From Notospermus geniculatus (Eukaryota > Nemertea > Pilidiophora > Heteronemertea > Lineidae), in the NCBI GenBank assembly GCA_002633025.1, contig NMRB01000085.1:557664-621663 (forward strand): 64,000 nucleotides of DNA, written 5' to 3'. The number at the start of each line of letters is the position of its first letter. Position 1 is the first letter of the stretch. The position numbers were made by a program, and so were the translations under genes. Below, in pieces: positions 1-9,777 of this stretch. The notes under the pieces are model-generated. The model ran no database searches. It saw nothing but the letters and a program-made list of their open reading frames with translations, and was not told where the DNA came from.

Positions 1-18
1 CGAGCACTCCCTGATAAC

Positions 19-264
19 CTCAGGATGGACGTTTCTTTACCTGCATCGTCTGTCACATTGGAGAGTAGGCCAACCTTCGCCAGATGGGCCGGTGTGGCCA
101 CAGATATCGCCATCGTATCTCCAATTGCTTCATGGAATCCGGGGTTGGCACCCTCACGAAAGATGACGGGCAGATGTTTGTACTGGAGATCGTATTGTAT
201 GTGTCCCATCTCGTGGTGAATCAAAAAGACGTGTCCCATGGTGATTTCGGTACATTGTTTGATT
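19..264 (-). CDS. ACE: ACE-like exon 8: catalytic zinc site
   Basis: 246 bp, acceptor tcaatag, donor gttatc. It contains HEMGH (plus-strand 201-215), whose two His bind zinc and whose Glu is the general base. The third-ligand Glu is in FHEAIGD near 129-131, and the segment [14 protein letters not shown] is fully conserved. The window ends 18 bp into the next intron, so the C-terminal exons are missing. Confidence 0.96.
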
Positions 265-3200
265 CTATTGAGAAACGGTAGATATTTAGAAGTACCGTAC
301 AGTACATGCAACCTACATGTTCAGAATGTCCTTCTAAAACTGGTATGCAATAATGATAGAGATAGGCCAGCTCTGGGTTAATTCCAGGCGCGGATCCAAG
401 GGGGGGGGGCGCACCCGGCGCACGCCCCTCTTTTGGCCAACAAATCTGTAAAATTGACCGTGAAATTCTGAAATTTGTAGCAAATCATTGAAATTCACCG
501 CAGATTTCAATGTTTCTAGCACAGTGCGCCTCCTCTTTTCCGAAATTGTGGATCAACCCCTGAATTCATCGACCTCAGAACCATTTTGGGCCGGCGGAGG
601 AAATGTTACGCATTTTTCAGATATTTCTCAAAAGAGAACTCTGGCTACTGCACTGCGCTATTATATTTCATATGTCAGGCTATTTATGTAAAGGCAAATG
701 GACACTTTCGACAAGCATTCACCACAACAACTTTGTCTAGATACGGTATACATGTATATTACGTTGAAAATATCCACTGGTGAATACCTAAAGTCCTTTT
801 GATTATAGAAGTCCCATGCCGAAGCGTGACAGACAACCTCCCGTCCCTTTGGCCTCACCAACATGGAATTGTTCCAGAAGGTCTCAGGCATAGGAGTCAG
901 GCCCAGGGAAGTGAAGAATTCGTCTGCCATCTCAAACATTCTTTTGACTGTGTAGTTCTGAAATTGACGAAAGCCTGATGAGACAACTATGTATATCAAT
1001 GAAATGGTCCATGGACCATGTGCTCACCTCGGTGAATGTACCAGAAGAGCGAACGACATGTGTCAAGTCAATGTGTTCCAGGGAAACATCATACCACTCA
1101 GGTTAGAACTTTCTTTGTGGTATTATTCATATGTTATGGGCCAGAGTACATTTTTCAAGATGGATGACTGGTGGCCACATTTGAAGTGCAATGCAACATA
1201 GGCCTACACTTTCAAGGTCAAAACACCCTCGCGTGCAGTACGGTAATTCATGAAGTATGGAGCAAAGCCATTTTCAAAGATGGCCGCCTGGCGGCCATGT
1301 TTGAGGCAGAATCGTGCCGAAGATTACTGTACACGTAGGCCTAGTGGGGACCTAGATACATAATCATACCAAGTTAGGAGACTCTAGGTCAACTAGAACT
1401 CTTGAAATTTGCTTATCAGCAAATTTGATGGTCAGCACTTGACCATTGACTATGGACATGATGATGGAGGACGCTACGCCGATGACGCGACGTCAGTGAA
1501 TCGCGCTCTGTGTAAAAACATGTACATCGTGCACATCACTGTGTACATCCATCTGTGTGCACTAAGTGTTCACAGCAAACTGTCTTGAGTGCTTACCACG
1601 TTATAAGTTCGATAAAGAATGGAGGCAAGGATTTCGTTTGTGATTTTACGTCAGATAAATATACCGTTGGCACTTACCTGTCTTACCATTTCAGACGTGA
1701 TGTCAATGCTTTCTTTGTCTTTGAAAGGTCGCACTAAATCCTGTATTAAGCCCCAGTTCTGAGCCCACATACCACCTGGAAAGATGTGGGTGTGAATAAT
1801 AAACCCACTGCGACTACATTGTTCTCGCTAATGAACATCGTCACCTCAGTCCCTTCCAAAGGCTGCTTTTCCACGAGGCGTTTGCGGGCGCGGAATAGGA
1901 AGCGGGCGCGGGTGGAAAAAATCTATCCAACGTATTTCCCTTTAGCTATTTCACCCGCACCCGCTCCCGCCACCGAAACCGCGTCCGCAAACGTCTCGTG
2001 GAAAAGCAGCCTTCACTCTTAGCCGAAAAGGTTCTTTGCTGCCACACCTGACCAGGAGAACCCTCTGATTTAAGAACCTCGGTTTGTTTAAGAACCCGTA
2101 GAGGTTCCAGATAGAACCTTTTCCTCAGAAAAGGGTTCTAACTGGAACCTTTATGGGTTCTTTAGCGACCGAAAGGTTCTATATGGAACCCTTTCGGGTT
2201 CTTTACAGAAGGTTCTATATAGAACCTTGGGGTTCCCCTGGTGAGGCACAAAGAACCCCTAAAGAAACTTTTTGGCTAAGAGTGTTGGGGCGGCTTTCCA
2301 TCGGAGCGTTTCCGTGCGCGGAAACGTTCGAAAGCATAGTTTCTTTCCGCGTCGATGGCGATGGAGCATAAATATACAGTAGAAGATTCTGAAGCTATCG
2401 ATTGTATGATCGTTGCCCTTGTCGTTGGGGAGCGTTCATTTTTCTACTTCGCTTGAAGCTTTTTATCTCATATCTCAGTTTTCTACGGGGGGGGGGGGTT
2501 GACTCAACGTCCTAGATCCGGTTGATTCAAAAGCTGGCCTTTAACTGCGTCTTGGCGTTATCTCCATTTGTTTTGGCCATTTCAATCATCCGGAAACAAA
2601 CAATGCTCCGCGCACGGAAACGCTCCAATGGAAAGCCGCCCTTAGGCCTGCTTTCCATTGGAGCGTTTCCGTGCGCGGTTTTTTCCGTGCTGTGACCAAC
2701 GCCGTCGAGATGGTCAGCGATAATAGTGCGGTGACAAGCTCGACAAAGCTTGATTAAGGCACAGTTTTCTGGTTCTTTTTCACGAGAATGTTGCCAAGGG
2801 AATAAAAGCAGTCATCAGGACTGGTGTGTAAAATGCTTGGCGACATTAACCCGTACGCGACCGCAGTTCCGCAGAATAGGACATTTTCCCGAATTAAATT
2901 TTTATATATTTTTGCAAAAAATGCCCGAATTGCCATTAAGTCAGTGTTAAATGAAAATACATGGTCATTCATTCTGAGGCGGAGAAATGGGCGTTAAAGA
3001 TGTGCGATTGCGAATTTCAGACTTATCCGCCATTAGGGACAGATGCACATGCTTGATATCCCTACCGAATAGATGGGCTGGGACGTGGCCAGTTGACGGG
3101 AACATTTCTTTTCCGTACGTCTCCATTAGTTTTCTACGTACGAAGGCGTGAAGATTTTCATAAAGTGGACGAAGTTGCTCGTACAAACGTTCCACTTCAG

Positions 3201-6200
3201 CCACAAAGTTTGATGACTCGTATTCTGAAAGCCATTCTTCACCGGTGTCCTTGAATCCTGTCGAGGAAGGGAACAGAGAAAACGCTGTAGTGGGGGACTG
3301 TCACAATCCATGAGTCACACACAAATACTGAAACCACGACTGTAAGTGTAAGCAGAGTTCGTATCATCCTGATATGATATCTGGGGTTCTCAGCGCTCGC
3401 TCTCTACGTCACCGCGCACGAAGTATGCGATGAGGGAGGGCGCGAGCAAGTCCTAGTTGTATCCAAAAATTGACTACACAGATTATTACTGATAGAATAC
3501 ATAAATATTTTGCTTTTTGTTTTGTCTAATTCGGATGAGTGGGAGATATCGAGGAATATATGTGTAAAAATGCCAGAGTGCTATTTTCCGTACAGTAAGG
3601 AACCAGCCAGGGTCGGAATTGCTAATTTATGCGTGATGTCATTGCAGGGATAAATGAAATCAAATCTGAGCCATCCAATGTGGAGATAACGTTCATTTTC
3701 ATTTACATATTTACTAATCGACAAATTTCTGACTTGATTCTGTCACATGAATATTTGCATAAGTCCATTACAGCACTAAAATGTATGTTCATTATGCAAA
3801 TTCCTGCAAAGACGTCATCAAATTAGGCCGAACATCCTCCACTGACCAAATCCACGAAATACGTTATTTAGCTTTTTAACCAAGTGGAATTTTTCAATGA
3901 AACAAAAAGCAGCTTGATTAGCATTATATTCCCTAACTTTCTTAAGTTGCAAAAAGGTACGGTCAACTTGGACTTTAAGAACCCCTGATTACCTCAGGAT
4001 GGTTTGTATGGTCAACACCAGTTTCTATACTACTGCACTACCAGTCCAAGACCCACCATTCGCTCTGGCGGCTTCATTCCTTATTTCAACAAAACGCTGA
4101 TAGAGAGGTTTGATCTTCCGCCCTGTGGCATCCCTCCATCCCTTCCACGCCCACAGCAGCTCATCCGGGTCTCTTGAGGTTCCCATTAAAAAGTCGATGT
4201 CTGGAATGAAAGCCAGCATCACAGGCACTCAGACTTAAGGCGCCGCTCCACGTGACAGTTTTCTATCGAAAGTTTGCTGTCAGATAGTCAATTATTGCTC
4301 TCAGACAGCAATAACTGCTGTTATACAGTACTGTGTGACAGCAGTTATTGCTGTCTGACAGCATAATTGGCTATCTGACAGCAAACTTTCGATAGAAAGC
4401 TGTCACGTGGAGCGGCTCCTTTAGTGTATTGTGTATCTCATCACCCACCGTGAACCGAGTTGAACCTCGTATTTTTCGCGTTTTTCAGCCATCAAACCCA
4501 AAGTACAGTTCATGTAGGTCTAACTTACATGTAAAGCCCGCGTACAAAGTTAAATTTTCATCAAACTTTCTGAACATGCTCTATTATAACGTCTAGAGTC
4601 GTTAGAGGCCCCGAGTCTGAATTTCCCAAAAAAGGAATGAAAATTTTACGTGTACAAATGTAGGCCCGCCGCCTGTGGTGGACTTGAGAAAGTAGCCTGT
4701 ATTCAAAATGGCGACGGAGTTGAACGAAGGATAGACTCGTCGGCCGACCGCGCACAGAAAGTCCGATAGTGCTACCGGCGCCTATCGTTAATGTGGGAAA
4801 AAGCGTTATAACTACTACATGTAAACTGCCGATAACACTATCGGACTTTCTGTGCGGTCGGCTCTGAACTGCAAAGTGTGGTATCATAAAGGAATCAACC
4901 ATAAAGGTTTAACTGCGAACGATGAGCTTACTGAGGGATACACTTCATGTGCTGCCACCAGATGTCTCTCATTGCCTGAATTTCGGCTTTACCTAATAGG
5001 CACGATCTTTAACTTTCTTTTGTGGTGAAGGGGTACATGAATCTGTCAACTTGATGCCTTGAATTCCATTTCTGAGGATAACAGAGCTATTTTCAGCACA
5101 ATTGATGTTCCATGTGCAAATGCACGTTAGCCTATTCACAAATGTACAGAGATGACCCTGCGCTCACATCGTTCGTGGGGTTCTCATTAATTCAGTCCTT
5201 TTGTATCATAAGATTAGCTTACCGGAATTCAACAAAATTTGCAGAAAACATGCAAAAGGGTCTTGCCTATCATATGGAAGAGTCAGAATGCAAATCTGTT
5301 GAGGTTTAAAGGGATACTGTCCACATATATAAAATGCTAAATTTGCTAGTTGAACCCTATAATGATTCCTTTATGGTGGTATCGATATGTACTGTAATTG
5401 ATATAAGATTTAATCAGAAAATGTTAATTTGCCCATTGTCTACGTTAGTTTTTAGCACACTGAATGCAGATGTCGGCGGTATGGAATTTCTTTTGTTTTA
5501 ATTCGATTGGGTTTATTTTTACAGACCCGGATCATATCGATAACATTTGTCCTCCTTGCAGACTTCCGCTGTGCTGTAAAGTGTTTTCATGTTCATTTTG
5601 ATCTCATCATGCTGGAAAGGAAAGCAGAGAAGATCTAACAGACAGCGTGGGGTTGGTGATTGTTTCTGTTGCAAATGAAAGGCAACAGAGNAAAAGTTCA
5701 TTTTTGACCAATTTTTGGCACAAATTACATAATTATCATTACTAAGAATTAGAATTTGCAAATTATCTCAACGTCGGCACCTGCACATATGTATTCCCCA
5801 ACATTTTGTGGTAAAACGCCAGGTCCCAGTCGCCTTGTTGCCGAGAAATCTATGACGAAAAAGTCAAATGGGGGTCTCATTGTTTGCTTAATTAGCTGAT
5901 TAATGAAAGATGAAAGCACATCGTTTACAATTCAGATGTGTAGAACAAGAGTAGCAATTTCATAGAAATACATGAAATCGATGCTACCTTTTTGCTTGAA
6001 GAAAATATGAATTGTTTTCAGTCGCCATTTGCAGTGCGCTTCCTTATGGCTACCGCCCCCTTAACATCTGGAATATTCCCTTTCTCCTATAATCAAATAC
6101 GTGACAATCACCGTTCACACCCAGCTTTCACACATGAAAGTGAAGCATTAGACTTTGTTTTAGCGTTGAATTGTCAGCAAAATCGAAAGTTTAAGAAATC

Positions 6201-9200
6201 GCCCCGTTAACACAGACTTTAAGAGATCACATGCTAACGATAACGTTTACGTTAACGCTATTTCTTGCATGTATTTCATGCACCAAAAATATCGTTGACG
6301 TAAATGTTATCGTTAGCGTGTGATTTCTTAAACTCCGCAACATTCGAGAGGTTAAGAAATCGCTCCGTTAACGGTAACACTAACGCTAGCGTTATTTTTT
6401 ACATTGCAAATGTACATGTACGTCAGAAATAGCGTTAGCGTTAGTGTTATCGTTAACGGAGTGGTTTCTTAACCTCTCGACTAACGCCAGCTTTATTTCT
6501 GACGTACATTTGCAATATAAAAAATAGTGCCAATGGCACAGTGCCCGCTTGGTTAATTTGGAATCATGGTGCCTGGATCTTGAGGTCAAATGATTAGATG
6601 TACATGCACCTACGGTTCAAATTCAAGCATTCTAGCTCAAATCGTTTGTGTAAAATAGACATTTTTCATTTTTCACAAAACGCCCCCTAGTCGCCATAGT
6701 AGAAATCGCAGCACACCCAAATTCAAACTTGGCCTCGATCTTAGGGCCATATACACATGTGCAATATGAAAATGATCTGTCAAAAACTGAAGAAGCAAGA
6801 GTGCAGACAAGGCGAAGCCCAAAAATCTGCCAATTTTTCGTTATTTGACCTATTTTCCCATCAAAATGAGGTTAAATCAAAAACCCATTATATATATGAT
6901 GTAACATGATTAGATGTACCTACGATTCCAATTTGAGCATTCTAGCTAAGCTCAAATCGTTTGCATAAAATAGCCATTTCTCATTTCTTCACAAAACGCC
7001 CCCTGGTGGCCATAATACAAATCGCAGCACGCCCAAAATTGAACTTAGCCTAGATCTTAGGGCCGTATATACACATATGCAATATGAAAAAGATCCGTCA
7101 AAAACTGAAGACGCTAGAGCGCAGACAAGGCAAAGGCCAAATATCGGCCAATTTTTCGTTATTTGACCTATTTTCCCATCAAAATTAGGTTAAATCAAAA
7201 ACCCGTTATATATACATGTATGATGTAACATGATTAGATGTACCTACGGTTCAAATTTGAGCATTCTAGCTCAAATCGTTTGCGTAAAATAGCCATTTTT
7301 CATTTTTCCCAAAACGCCCCCTAGTGGCCATAATAGGAGTCGCAGCACGCCCAAAATCGAACTTGGCCTAGATCTTGGGGCCATATACACACATATGCAA
7401 TATGAAAAAACGATCCGTCAAAAACTGAAGGCGCTAGAGTGCAGACAAGGCAAAATGTTACGCATGCACGCACGCACGCACGCACGCACGACAGACCACC
7501 ACTAAGGCATCTAAGCACAGCATAAGCCCTTTTGGCCTTCGGCCAAGCGGGCTAAAAATTACGTTAACGTTAGTGTTACAGTTGGCGGGACGATATCTTA
7601 AACTCTCGAATATCAGACATATCTTTCACTATTCTCATTGTCATGTCACTTAATATGGAGGTTTAGAAATCAAACGATAAACGTAAACTTTACGACAACG
7701 TTATTTTTCATACTACACAACGTTATTTTTCATACTACACATTAACCAGATTTTATATTGCATTTTCGGTACAAAAATAACGTTGTCGTTAACGTTTACG
7801 TTTATCGTTTGATTTCTAAACCTCCCTTATATCTGTCTCCTTACCTCCTTAATCTTTGCCTTGTCTTCTAGCGCCGATATACCAATACAAGACAGCTTTC
7901 TGAAGAGTCTCTTCAAAGTGTCATTTTGAAAATTCTTCCAGTCATAAAGGGAAACATTCATAAAGCTTTCCTTTTCATGTTCAGAATATTCGAGACCGAC
8001 ATCCAGCTGGAACGAAATAAAATGCGTGTTGTAGCAGTAGACAGCGTCAGACAGGGCGACCAACAGCTGACAGATTGAAAGAGGTTGAAGGAATTTGGTG
8101 GGAAAGGCTTGATTTTTGGAGGCAAAATTGAATCTTCCTCAGCAGTCTGTCTTTTATTTCTACCTCTGTATATTAGGAAGTTCTGTATTATACAAACATA
8201 CATGTTCTTCTAAATTAGCCACCAAAATGATTTTTTTTCTTGAGTCCACACTTCCTTGTCAACTTCGTCAGCCATTTTTAGTGGATAGGCATGTGATGGC
8301 ATACAAATCGCATGGTGTGAGTCACTATTCTGATTGGCCAGATGCTGAACATTATTGTAATTGATCTCTCTTTCAACCACTTTCAACCAGCGACCAAGAA
8401 CGAATATGTTCGTTCTTGGTCGCTGGTTGAAAGAGGCTGCCAGAGAGAAGTTGAAACAGGTTGCTAGATGCGTTCATACATGGCAACCTGAGGTTGCAGG
8501 TATCAAATTCAGGGTCTTTCAACCAGGTTGCTAGAGTGTGGAAAGCAAAAAGTCGCCCCGTCTGAACACACAGGTACTGTATGACAGCAATTGTTGCTGT
8601 CTGACAGCAATAATTGACTATCTGACAGCAAACTTTCGATAGAAAACTGTCAGGTGGAGCGGCGCCTTAAGAATATACGTGGCACACCTGTGTGGCCTAC
8701 TAATGCATTGTTTGTAAAAATACAGTGTTCACATGATGTTTACCTGCAGTTTGTGCCTTTCTCTAGTATTTTAAGTAGATGGAATGCCCATAGAAAGTAG
8801 ATGGCAATGAGCTACCAGTTGAATACGGTTGTTCTTGTACCGTGCATCGTCTACTACGATTCCCGACATTGATGAAGGCAATGATTTTTTCTCCGAAAGG
8901 CCAGTAGAGAGAATAGGGGCGAATTACATGTAGGCTATACTCTAAATTCCCACTTACCTGTCCCACAGGGACTTGACGCGTACGGGGTGTGATGTTGTCA
9001 GCCCCCACGAACAATGCCCCGGCCCGAGAAAAAATATAAAGAGAGAATATTTTTTCTCGGGCCGGGGCATTGTTCGTGGGGGCTGACAACATCATACCCC
9101 GTACGCGTCAAGTCCCTGTGACCTGTCCCATTCCTGAATTCGGAAAAAAATGACTAAATCCTAAGATGAAGATCATGGGGTGGGGGTATGGTCAGAAACA

Positions 9201-9777
9201 GTAAATGTCCTGTCCACTTTATACTTGTCCCACTCCCGAGCCTGGCAAAGAATCAATGACAGCATGCGATATCTACAACTTAAGGCCCGTCTACACGATC
9301 ATACATTTGTTCAAAACATCATCATACATTTGTATGATGATGTTCATGGACAGATATTTGATTTTTGTAGGCTGTTTTCCCAACAAACTTGAACAGCAAC
9401 CAACATGTATGATGATGTTCAAATTTGTATGATGATGTTCATGGACAAATGTATGATCGTGTGGACTGTTTTCCCAACAAACCTGAACATGTATGATGAT
9501 GTTCAAATTTTTAGCTGCATGTTTCATCTTGCCAATGCAAAACATCCCAAAAAAAATGTGTGATGATGTTCGGGGACAAATNACTAACCAGTAATTCTTT
9601 GTTGTGATCAGTAATGTTGGTTTGCTGGTTCCATAAATACGACATGTACTTGAACGTCACCTCCTGTAAGAGTTCATTGTTCTGATAGAACCACCTCGCA
9701 GCATCCGCCTCGTCCGAAATCAAGGCGTCCGTTCGAAGGATAAGAACGAATAACAGAATAGACAAAGGGTACTCCAT
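19..9777 (-). CDS. ACE: Angiotensin-converting-enzyme-like peptidase (M2 family), 5' eight exons, partial
   Basis: Zinc dipeptidyl carboxypeptidase of the ACE family, which removes dipeptides from the C-terminus of peptides such as angiotensin I; normally secreted or anchored at the cell surface. Exons on the minus strand in order: 9777-9589, 8006-7845, 5611-5527, 4200-4057, 3257-3066, 1775-1678, 957-788 and 264-19. All have AG/GT borders and their phases join without a stop, giving about 428 residues. Visible family features are an N-terminal signal peptide, the segments [24 protein letters not shown] and [13 protein letters not shown], the zinc motif HHEMGH and the third-ligand stretch [12 protein letters not shown]. 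Single-domain ACE proteins have roughly 600 residues, so about a third (the C-terminal part) lies left of position 1; whether there is a second domain cannot be seen. Catalytic residues present are intact. The introns are filled with hairpin transposons. Confidence 0.95.
385..562. mobile_element. Short DNA transposon, CAGGCGCGGATCC family, in ACE intron
   Basis: 178 bp. It is flanked by the perfect 5-bp duplication AATTC (380-384 and 563-567). The interior is almost the same as the element at 24911-25075 (shared CCAACAAATCTGTAAAAT and TTTCAATGTTTCTAGCACAG). CAG ends with a 5-bp target duplication would fit the hAT-5 type, by memory. No coding capacity. Confidence 0.85.
788..957 (-). CDS. ACE: ACE-like exon 7
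   Basis: 170 bp, acceptor caatttcag, donor gtattc. It encodes [19 protein letters not shown] and [14 protein letters not shown], the strongest ACE-specific signature outside the zinc site. Confidence 0.95.
1678..1775 (-). CDS. ACE: ACE-like exon 6
   Basis: 98 bp, acceptor tctttccag, donor gtaagt. It encodes [17 protein letters not shown] and an ITSEMVRQ end, equal to the GNMWAQ.W..IYDLV.PF segment of ACE. The first two bases complete the Gly codon begun in exon 5. Confidence 0.93.
1859..2013. mobile_element. Hairpin MITE in ACE intron
   Basis: Ends AAGGCTGCTTTTCCACGAGG and its imperfect inverted complement CTCGTGGAAAAGCAGCCTT; interior GC-rich inverted repeats. It abuts the next element directly. 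Confidence 0.75.
2014..2284. mobile_element. MITE with CACTCTTAGCC ends
   Basis: Terminal inverted repeat CACTCTTAGCC..AAAGGTTCTTT against AAAGAAACTTTTTGGCTAAGAGTG. The interior is a run of GGTTCTATATGGAACC-type subrepeats. Confidence 0.75.
2288..2641. mobile_element. MITE with GGGCGGCTTTCC ends, plus an adjoining half copy
   Basis: Left GGGCGGCTTTCCATCGGAGC and right GCTCCAATGGAAAGCCGCCC are inverted repeats. A second partial end (TTTCCATTGGAGCGTTTCCG) follows at 2651-2680, so two insertions or a nested one are present. Confidence 0.75.
3066..3257 (-). CDS. ACE: ACE-like exon 5
   Basis: 192 bp, acceptor cctcgacag, donor gtaggg. It encodes [14 protein letters not shown], then [20 protein letters not shown], then GHVPAHLFG. 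These match the canonical ACE YENLHAYVR and PAHLLG segments. Confidence 0.94.
4057..4200 (-). CDS. ACE: ACE-like exon 4
   Basis: 144 bp, acceptor cattccag, donor gtgggt. It encodes [20 protein letters not shown] and the conserved NEAARANG end, a hallmark of the M2 fold (family: SRDPEELLWAWEGWRDKAGR). Phase matches exons 3 and 5. Confidence 0.93.
4236..4423. mobile_element. Long hairpin MITE, GACAGCAAACTTTCGATAG family
   Basis: Nearly the whole element folds back on itself. Ends are TAAGGCGCCGCTCC and GGAGCGGCTCCTTTA, with inner arms of CTGTCAGATAG and GACAGCAAACTTTCGATAG. A 5'-truncated relative lies at 8571-8669. Confidence 0.85.
4741..4863. mobile_element. Small hairpin MITE
   Basis: Arms GCCGACCGCGCACAGAAAGT and ACTTTCTGTGCGGTCGGC surround a roughly 60-bp loop. 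Lies in the intron between ACE exons 3 and 4. Confidence 0.75.
5527..5611 (-). CDS. ACE: ACE-like exon 3
   Basis: 85 bp, acceptor tttccag, donor gtctgt. It encodes [21 protein letters not shown], the ACE motif around the first disulphide (family form YSTAKVC...C..LDPDL). It ends one base into a codon completed by exon 4 to give Asp. Confidence 0.9.
6218..6478. mobile_element. Two adjacent hairpin MITEs of the TTAAGAAATC family
   Basis: 6218-6336 and 6348-6478 each fold into a hairpin built of GTTAACGTTA-like words and end in AAGAAATC/GATTTCTT. They are related to the hairpins at 7657-7826, 29571-29709 and 57658-57801. A stray end (ATCTTAAACTCTCG) near 7590-7605 suggests that the tandem repeat at 6586-7460 interrupted a related element. 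Confidence 0.7.
6586..7460 (+). repeat. Tandem repeat, about 320-bp unit, almost three copies
   Basis: Units begin near 6588, 6906 and 7230 with ATTAGATGTAC..TACG and contain AAACGCCCCCTAG and TTCGTTATTTGACCTATTTT. The last copy runs into a short (CGCA)n run at 7466-7490 and a GC hairpin (GCCCTTTTGGCCTTCGGCC). The organisation looks like the tail of a transposon or a young satellite. Confidence 0.8.
7657..7826. mobile_element. Hairpin MITE, GGGAGGTTT-GAAATCAAACG family
   Basis: Arms GGAGGTTTAGAAATCAAACG and CGTTTGATTTCTAAACCTCC. An internal 20-odd-bp direct duplication (ACGTTATTTTTCATACTACA) makes it longer than the copy at 29571. It ends 19 bp from the donor of ACE exon 2. Confidence 0.85.
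7845..8006 (-). CDS. ACE: ACE-like exon 2
   Basis: 54 codons, phase 0 at both ends (acceptor ttccag, donor gtaagg). It encodes the helical segment with DPTLKRLFKK-type similarity, here [15 protein letters not shown]. It joins in frame to exon 1 (KELL) and exon 3 (HDEIKMN). Confidence 0.9.
8380..8433. repeat. Near-perfect 54-bp palindrome
   Basis: CTTTCAACCAGCGACCAAGA reads back as its own complement with almost no loop. It lies in the intron between ACE exons 1 and 2 and could extrude as a cruciform. Confidence 0.85.
8571..8669. mobile_element. Truncated copy of the 4236-4423 MITE
   Basis: Matches the right half of that element (CTATCTGACAGCAAACTTTC, then GGAGCGGCGCCTTA). The left arm is missing. 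Confidence 0.75.
8966..9120. mobile_element. Almost perfect palindromic element with 10-bp flanking repeat
   Basis: Arms of about 73 bp (CAGGGACTTGACGCGTACGG outermost) are separated by a short AT loop. ACCTGTCCCA occurs directly on both sides (8956-8965, 9121-9130) and looks like a target duplication. Confidence 0.85.
9284..9580. repeat. TGATGATGTTC inverted and direct repeat cluster
   Basis: Many copies of CATACATTTGTATGATGATG-type words in both orientations, with outer TCTACACGATCATACATTTG and a matching inverse near 9436-9465. It ends within 10 bp of the donor site of ACE exon 1; an N lies at 9582. Confidence 0.75.
9589..9777 (-). CDS. ACE: ACE-like exon 1: signal peptide and start of the mature protein
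   Basis: The ATG at 9777 is chosen because it opens a classic signal peptide ([18 protein letters not shown]) followed by the M2 N-terminus with DEADAARW and the stretch [15 protein letters not shown], as in other ACEs. An upstream in-frame extension exists but would put charged residues ahead of the hydrophobic core. It ends in phase 0 at CTG followed by gttagt; an ambiguous base (9582) sits six bases into the intron. UTR and promoter lie above 9777 and are not resolvable by eye. Confidence 0.9.

Noticed and set aside
3969-4000. CCTGATTACCTCAGGATGG, resembling the ACE exon border at 8-26
   Set aside because: Only about 20 bases match and no exon follows; probably chance or a tiny relic.
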